Shown: one piece after another, positions 1-8,430 of the stretch
How the letters are laid out: the number at the start of each line of letters is the position of its first letter
Position numbering within the stretch: position 1 is the stretch's first letter
Source: Rhodanobacter denitrificans
GTDB taxonomy: Bacteria > Pseudomonadota > Gammaproteobacteria > Xanthomonadales > Rhodanobacteraceae
Assembly (NCBI GenBank): GCA_003241385.1
Contig: QFPO01000005.1
Span: 62,001-126,000, forward strand
DNA length: 64,000 bases
Direction of reading: 5' to 3'
The notes under the pieces: model-generated
Told to the model about the DNA's origin: nothing
Database searches by the model: none
The model's input: the letters and a program-made list of their open reading frames with translations, nothing else
Program-made: the position numbers and the translations under genes

Positions 1-1
1 C

Positions 2-547
<546 letters not shown>

Positions 548-566
548 CGTTCAGAAGGAAATCGGC

Positions 567-1418
567 GTGCATTTCAATCTTGCCCTGCTCTTGGTCATCC
601 TGACCGCCGTCAGCGGTCTCGTCTGGCTGGTCGACTGGCTGTTCTTCGCAAAGGCACGCCGGCGCCGCGTCGAGGCGCTCGGCGACCTGGGCGCGCTGCC
701 GGCCGAGGAGCGCAGGCTGCGCGAGGAGGCCGCGCTGCGCGAGCCGACGCTGGTGGAGTACGCGCGCTCGTTCTTCCCGGTGCTGCTGCTGATCCTGGTC
801 GTGCGCTCGTTCATCGCCGAGCCGTTCAAGATCCCGTCCGGCTCGATGATGCCGACGCTGCTGGTCGGCGATTTCATCCTCGTCAACAAGTTCTCGTACG
901 GCGTGCGCCTGCCGGTGCTCAATACCAAGGTGCTCGACACCGGCGCTCCGCAGCGCGGCGACGTGGCGGTGTTCCGCTTCCCACGCGATCCGCGCCAGGA
1001 CTACATCAAGCGCGTGATCGGCGTGCCGGGCGACCAGGTCACTTATCGCAACCGCACGATCTACGTGAACGGCCAGCCGGTGCCCGACACCTACGTCGGC
1101 CCCTACGTCGGTCCGTCCGAGCCCGGCGGCCCGAACCTGGCCGGCGCGCAGGTCAAGGACGAGAACCTGCTCGGCGTCGAGCACCGCGTGCTGATCCGGC
1201 CGAACCAGCCGCCCGGTCCGGAAGGGACCTGGACCGTGCAGGAAGGGCAGTACTTCGTGATGGGCGACAGCCGCGACAACAGCGCCGACAGCCGGTTCTG
1301 GGGCTTCGTGCCCGAGGAGAACCTGGTCGGCAAGGCCTTCTTGATCTGGATGAACTGTTCAGGCAGCTTCTGCACCGGCGGCTTCGATCTCTCGCGCATC
1401 GGAACCGTCATCCGTTGA
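567..1418 (+). CDS. lepB: Signal peptidase I
   Basis: Inner-membrane serine protease that removes signal peptides from exported preproteins. It has 283 residues and starts with GTG, preceded by an AAGGAAA ribosome site 5 to 6 bases upstream. Two membrane segments lie at about residues 5-27 and 67-83. The catalytic serine motif SGSMMPTLLVGD puts the nucleophile at S93, the general-base lysine is in DYIKRVIGVPGD near K148, and the C-terminal signature GDSRDNSADSRFWG is intact. The Ser/Lys dyad and the length fit the family. It follows lepA and precedes a DUF4845 gene and rnc, a common gammaproteobacterial order. Confidence 0.96.
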   Translation: MHFNLALLLVILTAVSGLVWLVDWLFFAKARRRRVEALGDLGALPAEERRLREEAALREPTLVEYARSFFPVLLLILVVRSFIAEPFKIPSGSMMPTLLVGDFILVNKFSYGVRLPVLNTKVLDTGAPQRGDVAVFRFPRDPRQDYIKRVIGVPGDQVTYRNRTIYVNGQPVPDTYVGPYVGPSEPGGPNLAGAQVKDENLLGVEHRVLIRPNQPPGPEGTWTVQEGQYFVMGDSRDNSADSRFWGFVPEENLVGKAFLIWMNCSGSFCTGGFDLSRIGTVIR

Positions 1419-1479
1419 GCCGCGGCCGATCCGGCGCGGCGCCGTGCGTCGCGTCCGACATCGCCTCGAGGGGATCACC

Positions 1480-1890
1480 ATGTTGAGTCAGCGCAACTCC
1501 CGCGTCTTCGCAGCCGGCGACCGGCAGCGCGGCATCACCCTGATCGGCTTCCTGTTCATGCTGGTCATCGTCGGCTTCTTCGCGTATCTGGCGATGCGGC
1601 TGATCCCGGCGTACACCGAGTACATGGGCGTCGTGAAGTCGATGGAGCTGGTCAAGAACGAGCCCAACTCGGCGCAGGCCTCGCCCGAGGAGATCCGGCG
1701 CAGCCTGATGATCAAGTTCGACACGCAGTACGTCGACTCGCAGAGCGTGCCGCCGCAGGCGATCACGGTGCTGCGTCAGGGCGGCGATGCGACGCTGCGC
1801 GTGGCCTACGAGAAGCGCATTCCGTTCGCCTACAACGTCGACCTCGTCGTCAGCTTCGACAAGTCGGTCAATCTCGGGGGCGGCTATTAA
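1480..1890 (+). CDS. DUF4845 domain membrane protein
   Basis: A protein of 136 residues with one N-terminal membrane segment (about residues 22-43, GFLFMLVIVGFFAYLAMRLI) preceded by a short basic cytoplasmic part, followed by a periplasmic domain of about 90 residues. The segment start ITLIGFLFML looks superficially like a prepilin leader, but the rest matches the DUF4845 family, which is nearly always found between lepB and rnc. Its function is unknown. The ATG at 1480 was chosen over an in-frame GTG at 1444 because a GAGGGG ribosome site lies just before it. Its stop codon overlaps the proposed rnc start. Confidence 0.85.
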   Translation: MLSQRNSRVFAAGDRQRGITLIGFLFMLVIVGFFAYLAMRLIPAYTEYMGVVKSMELVKNEPNSAQASPEEIRRSLMIKFDTQYVDSQSVPPQAITVLRQGGDATLRVAYEKRIPFAYNVDLVVSFDKSVNLGGGY

Positions 1891-2554
1891 GGCCGATCAG
1901 GCCCTGGGGCATGCCTTCGCCGATGCGCGCCTGCTGCAGCAGGCGTTCACCCATCGCAGTGCCGGCCGCCCGAACAACGAGCGGCTCGAGTTTCTCGGCG
2001 ACGGCCTGCTCAATCTGATCGTCGCCGAACTGATCTTCGAATCGCATCCGCGTGCCGACGAGGGCGAGATGACGCGGCTGCGCGCCAGCCTCGTCAACGG
2101 CCTCGCGCTGGCCGAGCGGGCGCGCGAGGAAGCGTTCCCGGAGCGTCTGCGGCTCGGCAGCGGCGAGATGAAGAGCGGCGGCCACCGCCGCGATTCGATC
2201 CTGGCCGACGCCTACGAGGCGGTCATCGCCGCGGTCTATCTGGACGGCGGATGGAACGCCTGTCGCGACGCGGTCAGAGCGCGCTTCGCAGCGGCCGTCG
2301 AGGCCGCGCCGCGACGCACCGAGAAGGACCCGAAGACGCGTCTGCAAGAGCTGCTGCAGAGCGAGGGCCTGCCGGTGCCGACCTACGAACTGGTGGCCAG
2401 CCGCGGCGAGGAGCACGCACGCGTGTTCGAGGCGCAGTGCCGGATCGAGGCCTACTCGATCTGCACCGCCGGAGAAGGCTCCAGCCGCCGGGCCGCCGAA
2501 CAGATCGCCGCCGCCGCGGCGCTCGACCAGCTGATCGAGAAGATCGACCGATGA
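1886..2554 (+). CDS. rnc: Ribonuclease III, probable AUU start
   Basis: Double-strand-specific endoribonuclease that processes rRNA precursors and structured mRNAs. The signature NERLEFLGDGLLNL is at about residue 32, the second acidic motif is in DSILADAYEAVIAAVY, and a C-terminal double-strand RNA-binding domain ends in GSSRRAAEQIAAAAAL. Homology to other RNase III proteins begins at KADQALGHAFADARLLQQAF. No ATG, GTG or TTG lies in frame between an ATG at 1787 and that point. The codon exactly at the expected N-terminus is ATT at 1886, with GGGGG five bases upstream, and it overlaps the previous stop as ATTAA. The alternative start at 1787 would add 33 residues that look like a shadow of the upstream gene. 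Length is 222 residues from 1886. Confidence 0.85.
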   Translation: MKADQALGHAFADARLLQQAFTHRSAGRPNNERLEFLGDGLLNLIVAELIFESHPRADEGEMTRLRASLVNGLALAERAREEAFPERLRLGSGEMKSGGHRRDSILADAYEAVIAAVYLDGGWNACRDAVRARFAAAVEAAPRRTEKDPKTRLQELLQSEGLPVPTYELVASRGEEHARVFEAQCRIEAYSICTAGEGSSRRAAEQIAAAAALDQLIEKIDR

Positions 2555-3459
2555 ATGCCGAAAAACCCGGTTCGCCGTATCGCTGCGGACGCGTCGTCCT
2601 GATCGGACGTCCCAACGTGGGCAAGTCCACCCTGCTGAACGCCCTGATCGGCGCGCGACTGAGCATCGTGTCGGCGAAGCCGCAGACGACGCGTCATCGC
2701 ATCGTCGGCATCGCGACGCGCGACGACGCGCAGATCGTCTTCATCGACACGCCGGGCCTGCACCGCTCGGGCGGACGCGCATTGAACCGTCACATCAACC
2801 GGGTCGCGCGCCAGGCGCCGGAGGAGGCGGATCTGATCGTCCACGTCGCCGACGCGCGGCGCTGGAACGAAGAGGACGACGCGGTCTGGCAGCTGATCGC
2901 CGCGCATGCTGCGCCGAAGCTGCTGGTGCTCAACAAGGTCGACCTGATCGAGGACAAGGGCCGCCTGCTGCCGCTGGCGGCCGAGCTGACGCGCGAGCGC
3001 GACTATGCCGGCGTCCACTACGTATGCGCACGGCGCCAGCAAGGTCTGGCGGCCCTGCTCGACGACATCGCCTCGCGGCTGCCGGAAGGTCCCGCGGCGT
3101 TCGAGGAGGACGAGCTGACCGATCGCAGCGAGCGTTTCCTCGCCGCCGAGCTGGTGCGCGAGCAGCTGATGGTGCAGTTGTCGGCCGAGCTGCCGTACGC
3201 GACCACGGTCGAGATCGAACGCTTCGAGGAAGAGGGCGCGATGGCGCGGATCGCCGCCGCGATCTGGGTCGAGCGAGAGGGCCAGAAGGCGATCGTGGTC
3301 GGCAAGGCCGGCGAGCGCCTCAAGGCGATCGGCACCGCCGCGCGGATCCGTATGGAGAAGCTGTTCGGCCGCAAGGTGTTCCTGCAGCTGTGGGTCAAGG
3401 TGCGCGAGAACTGGAGCGACGACGAGGCGGCGCTCAAGCGCCTCGGGCACGACGGCTGA
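2551..3459 (+). CDS. era: GTPase Era
   Basis: Essential GTPase that binds the 3' end of 16S rRNA and assists 30S subunit maturation. It has 302 residues. The G1 motif is GRPNVGKST, the effector region is KPQTTRHRI, G3 is DTPG and G4 is NKVD. The C-terminal KH RNA-binding domain contains IVVGKAGERLKAIG. The ATG overlaps the rnc stop in an ATGA, so the two genes are probably translationally coupled. The rnc-era-recO order is conserved in proteobacteria. Confidence 0.97.
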   Translation: MNAEKPGSPYRCGRVVLIGRPNVGKSTLLNALIGARLSIVSAKPQTTRHRIVGIATRDDAQIVFIDTPGLHRSGGRALNRHINRVARQAPEEADLIVHVADARRWNEEDDAVWQLIAAHAAPKLLVLNKVDLIEDKGRLLPLAAELTRERDYAGVHYVCARRQQGLAALLDDIASRLPEGPAAFEEDELTDRSERFLAAELVREQLMVQLSAELPYATTVEIERFEEEGAMARIAAAIWVEREGQKAIVVGKAGERLKAIGTAARIRMEKLFGRKVFLQLWVKVRENWSDDEAALKRLGHDG

Positions 3460-3463
3460 GGCC

Positions 3464-4186
3464 ATGTCGCGCGTCGAGGGCCAGCCCGCCTTCATCGTGC
3501 ACGCGCGCGCCTATCGCGAGAGTTCGCTGCTGCTCGAATGCCTGACGCCCGAGCACGGCCGGGTCGGTCTGATCGCGCGCGGCGTGCGGCGCGAGCGTAC
3601 GCGCACCCCGCGCGGCCTGCTGCAGCCGCTGCAGCCGCTGCGCGTGGACTGGATCGCGCGCGGCGAGCTCGGCACGCTGACCGGCGTGGAGGCGGCCGGC
3701 GCGCCGCCGCCGCTGCGCGGAGAGGCGCTGCTCGCGGCGATCTACCTCAACGAACTGGTGCTGCGCCTGATCGGACGCGGCGATCCGCAGGTCGCCCTGT
3801 TCGAGACCTATGCGGCCTGCCTGACGCGGCTCGGCGGCGGCGCGCCGGTGAGCTGGACGCTGCGGCGCTTCGAGCGCGACCTGCTCGCGCATGCCGGCTA
3901 CGCGCTGGTGCTCGAGGTGCGCGGCGACGACGGCTCGGCGATCGAGGCGGCGGCCGACTACGTCTACGATCCCGAAGCCGGCGCTACGCCGTGGCACGGC
4001 CAGCCCGGTGCCGTGCGTGTGAGCGGCGCCAGTCTGCTCGCGCTCGCCGAGGATCGCGTGCCGTCGGCGGACGGGCTCGAGCAGTTGCGGCGGCTGATGC
4101 GCACGGTGATCCGCCATCACCTCGGCGGCGGCGCACTCAATGCCTGGAGCATGACGCTGTCGGGCATCAGCCCAGCAGCCGGTTGA
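3464..4186 (+). CDS. recO: DNA repair protein RecO
   Basis: Recombination mediator that helps RecR load RecA on SSB-coated single-stranded DNA in the RecF pathway. It has 240 residues. The N-terminal OB-fold contains PAFIVHARAYRESSLLLE followed by GRVGLIARGVRRERT, a clear RecO signature. The C-terminal helical part contains LRRFERDLLAHAGYAL. It starts four bases after era. Its last 20 bases overlap the 3' end of the convergent receiver-HPt gene. Confidence 0.93.
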   Translation: MSRVEGQPAFIVHARAYRESSLLLECLTPEHGRVGLIARGVRRERTRTPRGLLQPLQPLRVDWIARGELGTLTGVEAAGAPPPLRGEALLAAIYLNELVLRLIGRGDPQVALFETYAACLTRLGGGAPVSWTLRRFERDLLAHAGYALVLEVRGDDGSAIEAAADYVYDPEAGATPWHGQPGAVRVSGASLLALAEDRVPSADGLEQLRRLMRTVIRHHLGGGALNAWSMTLSGISPAAG

Positions 4187-4874
4187 TCGCGGCGCAGCAC
4201 GCGCGGAACTCGTCGAGCGCGGTCTCGGGCCAGTCCTGGCCGGCATCGAGCGTGCGCTGCAGGCCGTCGATCGCCGTGGTCAGCGCCGGCACGCCGCAAA
4301 AGCCGGCCGAGGCGGCCAGGCGGTGCAGCCGGTCGCGCAACCCGGCGCGGTCCTCGGTCGCCGCGATGTCGCCCAACTCGCGCGGCAGAGCCGTCAGCTC
4401 CTGATGCAGCAGCGCGCGCAAGGCGCCGACGACGCCCGCGTCGCCGCCGCTGGTCCGCAAGGCCTGCGGGTCGTCGAACCAGAGACTGCGGTCGTGCGGC
4501 AGCCGCAGTTCGGGCAGGTACTGCAGCAGCATCGCGTGCAGCGTCTGAATACGCGTGGGCTTGACCAACACCGCCTCGAATCCGGCCGATCGCAGCGCGC
4601 GGTGGAACTCAGCGTCGTTCGACGCCGTCGTCGCCAGCGCCGGCGTCAGGCGCTCCGGCCCCGGACCGGCGCGGATGCGCCGCAGCGCGCTCGCGCCGTC
4701 GAGCTGCGGCATGCGTGCGTCGAACAGGAACAGATCGAACGGTTCGGCGGCGGCCATGACGGCGGCCTGGCGGCCGTCGCTGGCGCCGATGCACTCGGCG
4801 CCGACCTGGCCGATCGCCTCGGCGAAGAAGCGCAGACTCAGCGGATTGTCGTCGGCGACGAGGATGCGAGGCAC
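4167..4874 (-). CDS. Response regulator with C-terminal HPt domain
   Basis: A 235-residue two-domain phosphorelay protein. The N-terminal receiver begins PRILVADDNPLSLRFF and carries the phospho-acceptor aspartate in LFLFDARMPQLDG and the conserved lysine in AVLVKPT. The C-terminal part resembles an HPt domain, with the candidate phospho-histidine in LHRLAASAGFCG. There is no DNA-binding output domain, so it probably passes phosphate to or from a partner encoded elsewhere. The GTG at 4874 was preferred because AAGGA sits five bases upstream and the receiver begins there; an ATG 21 codons earlier is possible but would run into the divergent gene. The gene converges on recO and overlaps it by 20 bp. 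Confidence 0.78.
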   Translation of the reverse strand: MPRILVADDNPLSLRFFAEAIGQVGAECIGASDGRQAAVMAAAEPFDLFLFDARMPQLDGASALRRIRAGPGPERLTPALATTASNDAEFHRALRSAGFEAVLVKPTRIQTLHAMLLQYLPELRLPHDRSLWFDDPQALRTSGGDAGVVGALRALLHQELTALPRELGDIAATEDRAGLRDRLHRLAASAGFCGVPALTTAIDGLQRTLDAGQDWPETALDEFRACCAAINRLLG

Positions 4875-4929
4875 GGCGATCCTTGCGTTGAAGACGTCTT
4901 CATCGGCTCTGATGTCAGAATGGCGCCTC

Positions 4930-7722
4930 ATGGACAACCCGTCAACGCCGTTCCGGCGCCGATGCGCGTCACTGCTCGGCGGCCTCGCCCTCGTGATGGC
5001 GATGCCGGCGTGGGCGGCGCCGGGTCGGATCGTGGTCGGCGTCGATCGGATCGACGGCCCTCATCTGCGCGCCGAGGCGCTGCACCTGACCGTCGACGAG
5101 GCGGCGGCCACCGCGACGATCGAGGCCGCGCAGCTCGACGTGCCGGCGCTGGCATGGTCGCAGGGACCGCTGCGCTGGCACTGCCGGCTGCGACGCGACG
5201 GCGAGCTGTCGGCCTGCGGCGGTCGCCTGCAGGGCGGCGATGTCGACGGCGACCTCGCGCTCCAGCTCGACGCGCAGCAGGTCCGGCTCAGCTTCGACGA
5301 TGCGCGCACGCAGGTGCAGCTCGCGATCCCGCGGGGCGCCGGTCCGGTCGCGATCACGACGCGCGCGCTGCCGCTTGCGCCGCTCGGTGCGATGGCCGCC
5401 GGCAGCCTGCCCGAGGGCCTCGCGATTCGCGGCGGCAGTGTCGATACCGATCTGGAATGGACGTCCGATTCCGGCCTCGAGGGCCGCGTCGCCTGGTCCG
5501 GTCTGGCGGTCGAGGACCGCACGCGCGACTGGCGCATCGACGGCGCCGACGGTGCCGGCCGTATCGCCGTGAATCCGGGTGATGCGCTGCAGCTACGCGC
5601 GCAGGCGCGGCTCACGCGCGGCGTCTACGTGGCCGCCGGGCAGCGCATCGCGCTGGCCGACGGGCCGGTCGACCTGCGGCTGGATCTGCGCCGCGGCGAC
5701 GAAACGCTGTGGCAGATCGATCGCTACGAATGGCGCGATCCGGGCCGGATCGAGCTGTCCGGCAGCGCGACGTTGGATACCGCTGCGGCCGAGCCGCTGC
5801 GGCATCTGGTCCTGAACGTCGAGCGCGGCCAGTGGCCGGCGGTCGTGCAGCGCTACGGCGCCGCGGCCTGGCGCGCGGCCGGACTCGACGGGGTAAGCGT
5901 GGCCGGCGGCATCGCGCGCGGCCGCGTCACGGTCGAGGACGGCGTGCCGACGCATGCCGATATCGCTCTGGAGCGCTTCGACGTGCGCGACGCGAGCGGC
6001 GTCGTGCTGGACGGCGTGCACGGCACGGTGGCCTGGCGCGCGGCCGGCGATGCGCCGGCGACCGAGCTCGGTTGGCGCGCGGCCTCGTTCGACGGCTTCG
6101 CGCTCGGACGCGGCCGGATCGCGCTGCAGCAGCGGCAGGGCAGATGGATGCTTGCCCGTCCGGCGACGTGGCCGACGCTCGGCGGCCAGTTGCGCCTCGA
6201 CCGTCTCGTGTTCGACCCGAACGAGGCCGGCCGGCCCTGGCTCGATGCGCGCTTCGCGGCATCCGGCCTGGCCTACGACAGCGCCGACGGCCGCTACGGC
6301 GTGGCCGGTCTGGCCGTCGGCGGTTCGCTGACGCTCGACGGTGCGTATGCGCAGCCGCGCGCGCGCCTCGACGCGCACGTCGACGGCGGCGAGCTGCTGG
6401 CCGATACGGTCTATGTGAAGTTTCCGTCCGAGCCGGTCCGCATCGCGCTCGACGTCGAACTCGGCGACGAGCAAATCCAGATACATTCGTTGGAGTGGAC
6501 CGATCCGGAGGCGCTCGATCTTCGTGCGAGCGGCGCACTGCGACGCGTGCCCGAGGTCGCGCTGAGCGCGCTCGAACTGGACCTGCGCCGCATCGAGCTC
6601 GGGCCGGCCCTGGCGCGATACGCGCGCACCGCGCTGGCCGCCAAGGGCTACGACGGGCTCGAAGCGGAGGGTTCGCTGAGCGGTCATCTGGTTTTCGACG
6701 AGAGCGGCGTGGAGCGGTTCGACTTCGCGGCGCGCCAGGTCGGCCTGCGCGATCCGATCGGTCGCTTCGCGGTCGCCGGCCTCAGCGGCGGCATCGACTG
6801 GCGGCATCGTGCCGACCGGCCGGCGACGACGCTGAGCTGGCAGTCGATGGAGTTGCTGCAGATCCCGTTCGGTGCCGCGCACGCGGCGTTCGAATCGAGA
6901 AACGGACGCATCACGCTCGCCGAAGCAATCGGCATCGACGTGCTCGGCGGTCAGCTCCGGCTCGAGCGGCTCGATCTGCAGCCGCGCTCGCCGCGCGGCG
7001 AGCGCTACAGCGCCTCGTTCGCGATCGCCGCGATCGAGATGGCGCAGCTGTCGAAGGTGTTCGGATGGCCGAGCTTTCCGGGCAACCTGTCCGGCGGCAT
7101 TCCCGAGGTCGTGCTCGCCGGCGACACGATCGAGCTGCGCGGCGGCCTGGACCTGTACGTCTTCGACGGCTATCTCGGCGTCAGCGGTCTGCGCCTGGAG
7201 CGGCCGTTCGGCGTCGCGCCGTCGCTGGCGGCCGACGTCCATTTCCAGAACTTCGATCTCGAGCAGGTGACCAGCGCGTTCTCGCTCGGCGGCATGAGCG
7301 GACGTCTCGACGGCACGATCGGCAGCCTGCGCCTGGTCGACTGGGGTCTGGTCGGTTTCGACGCGTGGCTGCGCACCCAGGCCGGCGGCCGCATGAGCTA
7401 CAAGGCCGTCAACGACGTCGCCTCGCTCGGCGGCGGCGGCGGCCTCTCGGCCAACCTGCAGACGATGGCGCTGCGCCTGTTCGACACGTTCGGCTACGAC
7501 CGCTTCGGTCTGCGCTGCCGCCTGCGCGCCGAGGTCTGCCTGATGGGCGGGATCGATCCGGTACCTCCGCAAGCCGATTCAGCGAACGATGGCTACACTA
7601 TCGTCGAGGGCTCCGGGCTGCCGCGCATCACGATCGTGGGTCATCAGCGCCGCGTCGACTGGCCGGTCCTGGTCGAGCGCATCGTCGAGGCGACCTCCGG
7701 GCAAGGGCCGATCATCCAATGA
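4930..7722 (+). CDS. ydbH: YdbH-like AsmA-family envelope protein
   Basis: A 930-residue protein with a cleavable signal peptide (about residues 1-29, ending MPAWA-APG), followed by a very long, beta-rich region with repeated short acidic and glycine-rich segments. This is the pattern of the AsmA/TamB/YdbH proteins that form lipid-conducting bridges between the membranes. The end of the protein (SGLPRITIVGHQRRVDWP) and the position directly before a DUF1318 (YdbL) gene favour the YdbH branch, whose E. coli member acts redundantly with YhdP and TamB in phospholipid transport. The assignment is by context and general pattern rather than a crisp motif. The ATG lies 55 bp from the divergent receiver gene, so the two share a promoter region. 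Confidence 0.68.
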   Translation: MDNPSTPFRRRCASLLGGLALVMAMPAWAAPGRIVVGVDRIDGPHLRAEALHLTVDEAAATATIEAAQLDVPALAWSQGPLRWHCRLRRDGELSACGGRLQGGDVDGDLALQLDAQQVRLSFDDARTQVQLAIPRGAGPVAITTRALPLAPLGAMAAGSLPEGLAIRGGSVDTDLEWTSDSGLEGRVAWSGLAVEDRTRDWRIDGADGAGRIAVNPGDALQLRAQARLTRGVYVAAGQRIALADGPVDLRLDLRRGDETLWQIDRYEWRDPGRIELSGSATLDTAAAEPLRHLVLNVERGQWPAVVQRYGAAAWRAAGLDGVSVAGGIARGRVTVEDGVPTHADIALERFDVRDASGVVLDGVHGTVAWRAAGDAPATELGWRAASFDGFALGRGRIALQQRQGRWMLARPATWPTLGGQLRLDRLVFDPNEAGRPWLDARFAASGLAYDSADGRYGVAGLAVGGSLTLDGAYAQPRARLDAHVDGGELLADTVYVKFPSEPVRIALDVELGDEQIQIHSLEWTDPEALDLRASGALRRVPEVALSALELDLRRIELGPALARYARTALAAKGYDGLEAEGSLSGHLVFDESGVERFDFAARQVGLRDPIGRFAVAGLSGGIDWRHRADRPATTLSWQSMELLQIPFGAAHAAFESRNGRITLAEAIGIDVLGGQLRLERLDLQPRSPRGERYSASFAIAAIEMAQLSKVFGWPSFPGNLSGGIPEVVLAGDTIELRGGLDLYVFDGYLGVSGLRLERPFGVAPSLAADVHFQNFDLEQVTSAFSLGGMSGRLDGTIGSLRLVDWGLVGFDAWLRTQAGGRMSYKAVNDVASLGGGGGLSANLQTMALRLFDTFGYDRFGLRCRLRAEVCLMGGIDPVPPQADSANDGYTIVEGSGLPRITIVGHQRRVDWPVLVERIVEATSGQGPIIQ

Positions 7723-7752
7723 CACGTACTCGAACACGGTAAGGAGTAGGGC

Positions 7753-8367
7753 ATGCGCAAGCTCGTCGTCTGGTCGGCACTCGCTCTGGCGGTCACGTTG
7801 CCGGTGGCCTGCGTCACGATCAACGTCTACTTCCCGGCGGCGGCGGCCGAGAAGGCCGCCGAGCAGTTCGTCGGCAAGGTGTTCGGCGATACGCCCGAGC
7901 CGCGCGCCGCCGAGCCGCAGCAGCCCGAGCCCGAGCCCGAGCCGCAGCCCGAGCGCAAGCCGCCGGGCGCTATGATGCTGGATCTGCTGATCTCCAGCGC
8001 GCACGCGCAGTCGCCGGACATCAGCATCCAGACCCCGCAGATCCAGGCGATCCAGTCGCGCATGCGCCAGCGTTTCGACGGCCGGCTCGCCGCGGCGTTC
8101 GCGTCGGGTGCGATCGGCCTGACCGGCAACGGCGAGATCGCGATCCGCGACGCCGCGTCCGTCCCGCTGGCCGAGCGCGCCGCGCTCAACCAGGCCGTGG
8201 CCGACGACAATCGCGACCGGCAGGCGGTCTACCGCGAGATCGCAATCGCCAACAACCATCCGGAGTGGGAAGCGCAGATTCGCCAGACCTTCGCCAAGCA
8301 ATGGCTGCAGCAGGCACGCCCGGGTTGGTACTATCAGGACGCTTCCGGCGCCTGGCAGCAGAAATAG
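7753..8367 (+). CDS. DUF1318 (YdbL-like) lipoprotein
   Basis: A 204-residue protein with an N-terminal lipobox: LPVAC puts the lipidated cysteine near residue 20. It is followed by VTINVYFPAAAAEKAAEQFV, a motif frequent in DUF1318 lipoproteins. A proline/glutamate-rich linker (PEPEPEPQPERKPP) leads to a C-terminal domain whose end, QQARPGWYYQDASGAWQQK, corresponds to the conserved end of E. coli YdbL. An AAGGAG ribosome site precedes the ATG. It follows the ydbH-like gene after 30 bp, and no separate small ynbE gene lies between them. It probably works with YdbH in the envelope. Confidence 0.82.
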   Translation: MRKLVVWSALALAVTLPVACVTINVYFPAAAAEKAAEQFVGKVFGDTPEPRAAEPQQPEPEPEPQPERKPPGAMMLDLLISSAHAQSPDISIQTPQIQAIQSRMRQRFDGRLAAAFASGAIGLTGNGEIAIRDAASVPLAERAALNQAVADDNRDRQAVYREIAIANNHPEWEAQIRQTFAKQWLQQARPGWYYQDASGAWQQK

Positions 8368-8394
8368 CCCGCGCTTTCCCCGCCTTTCTTCCTT

Positions 8395-8420
8395 GGCGCC
8401 CCGCCCAGCGGCGGGGTGCC
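8395..8420. terminator. GC-rich hairpin upstream of rlmD
   Basis: An 11-bp stem (GGCGCCCCGCC at 8395-8405 with GGCGGGGTGCC at 8410-8420, one G-U pair) closed by CAGC. No T-run follows, so it is not a classical intrinsic terminator. It may end the ydbH operon or influence rlmD translation, whose ATG is only 10 bases downstream. Confidence 0.4.
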
Positions 8421-8430
8421 TGATCGAGCC

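Noticed and set aside
1480..1600. The DUF4845 protein as a type IV prepilin because of the RGITLIGFLF segment
   Set aside because: It lacks Glu at mature position 5 and has the gene position and overall pattern of DUF4845.
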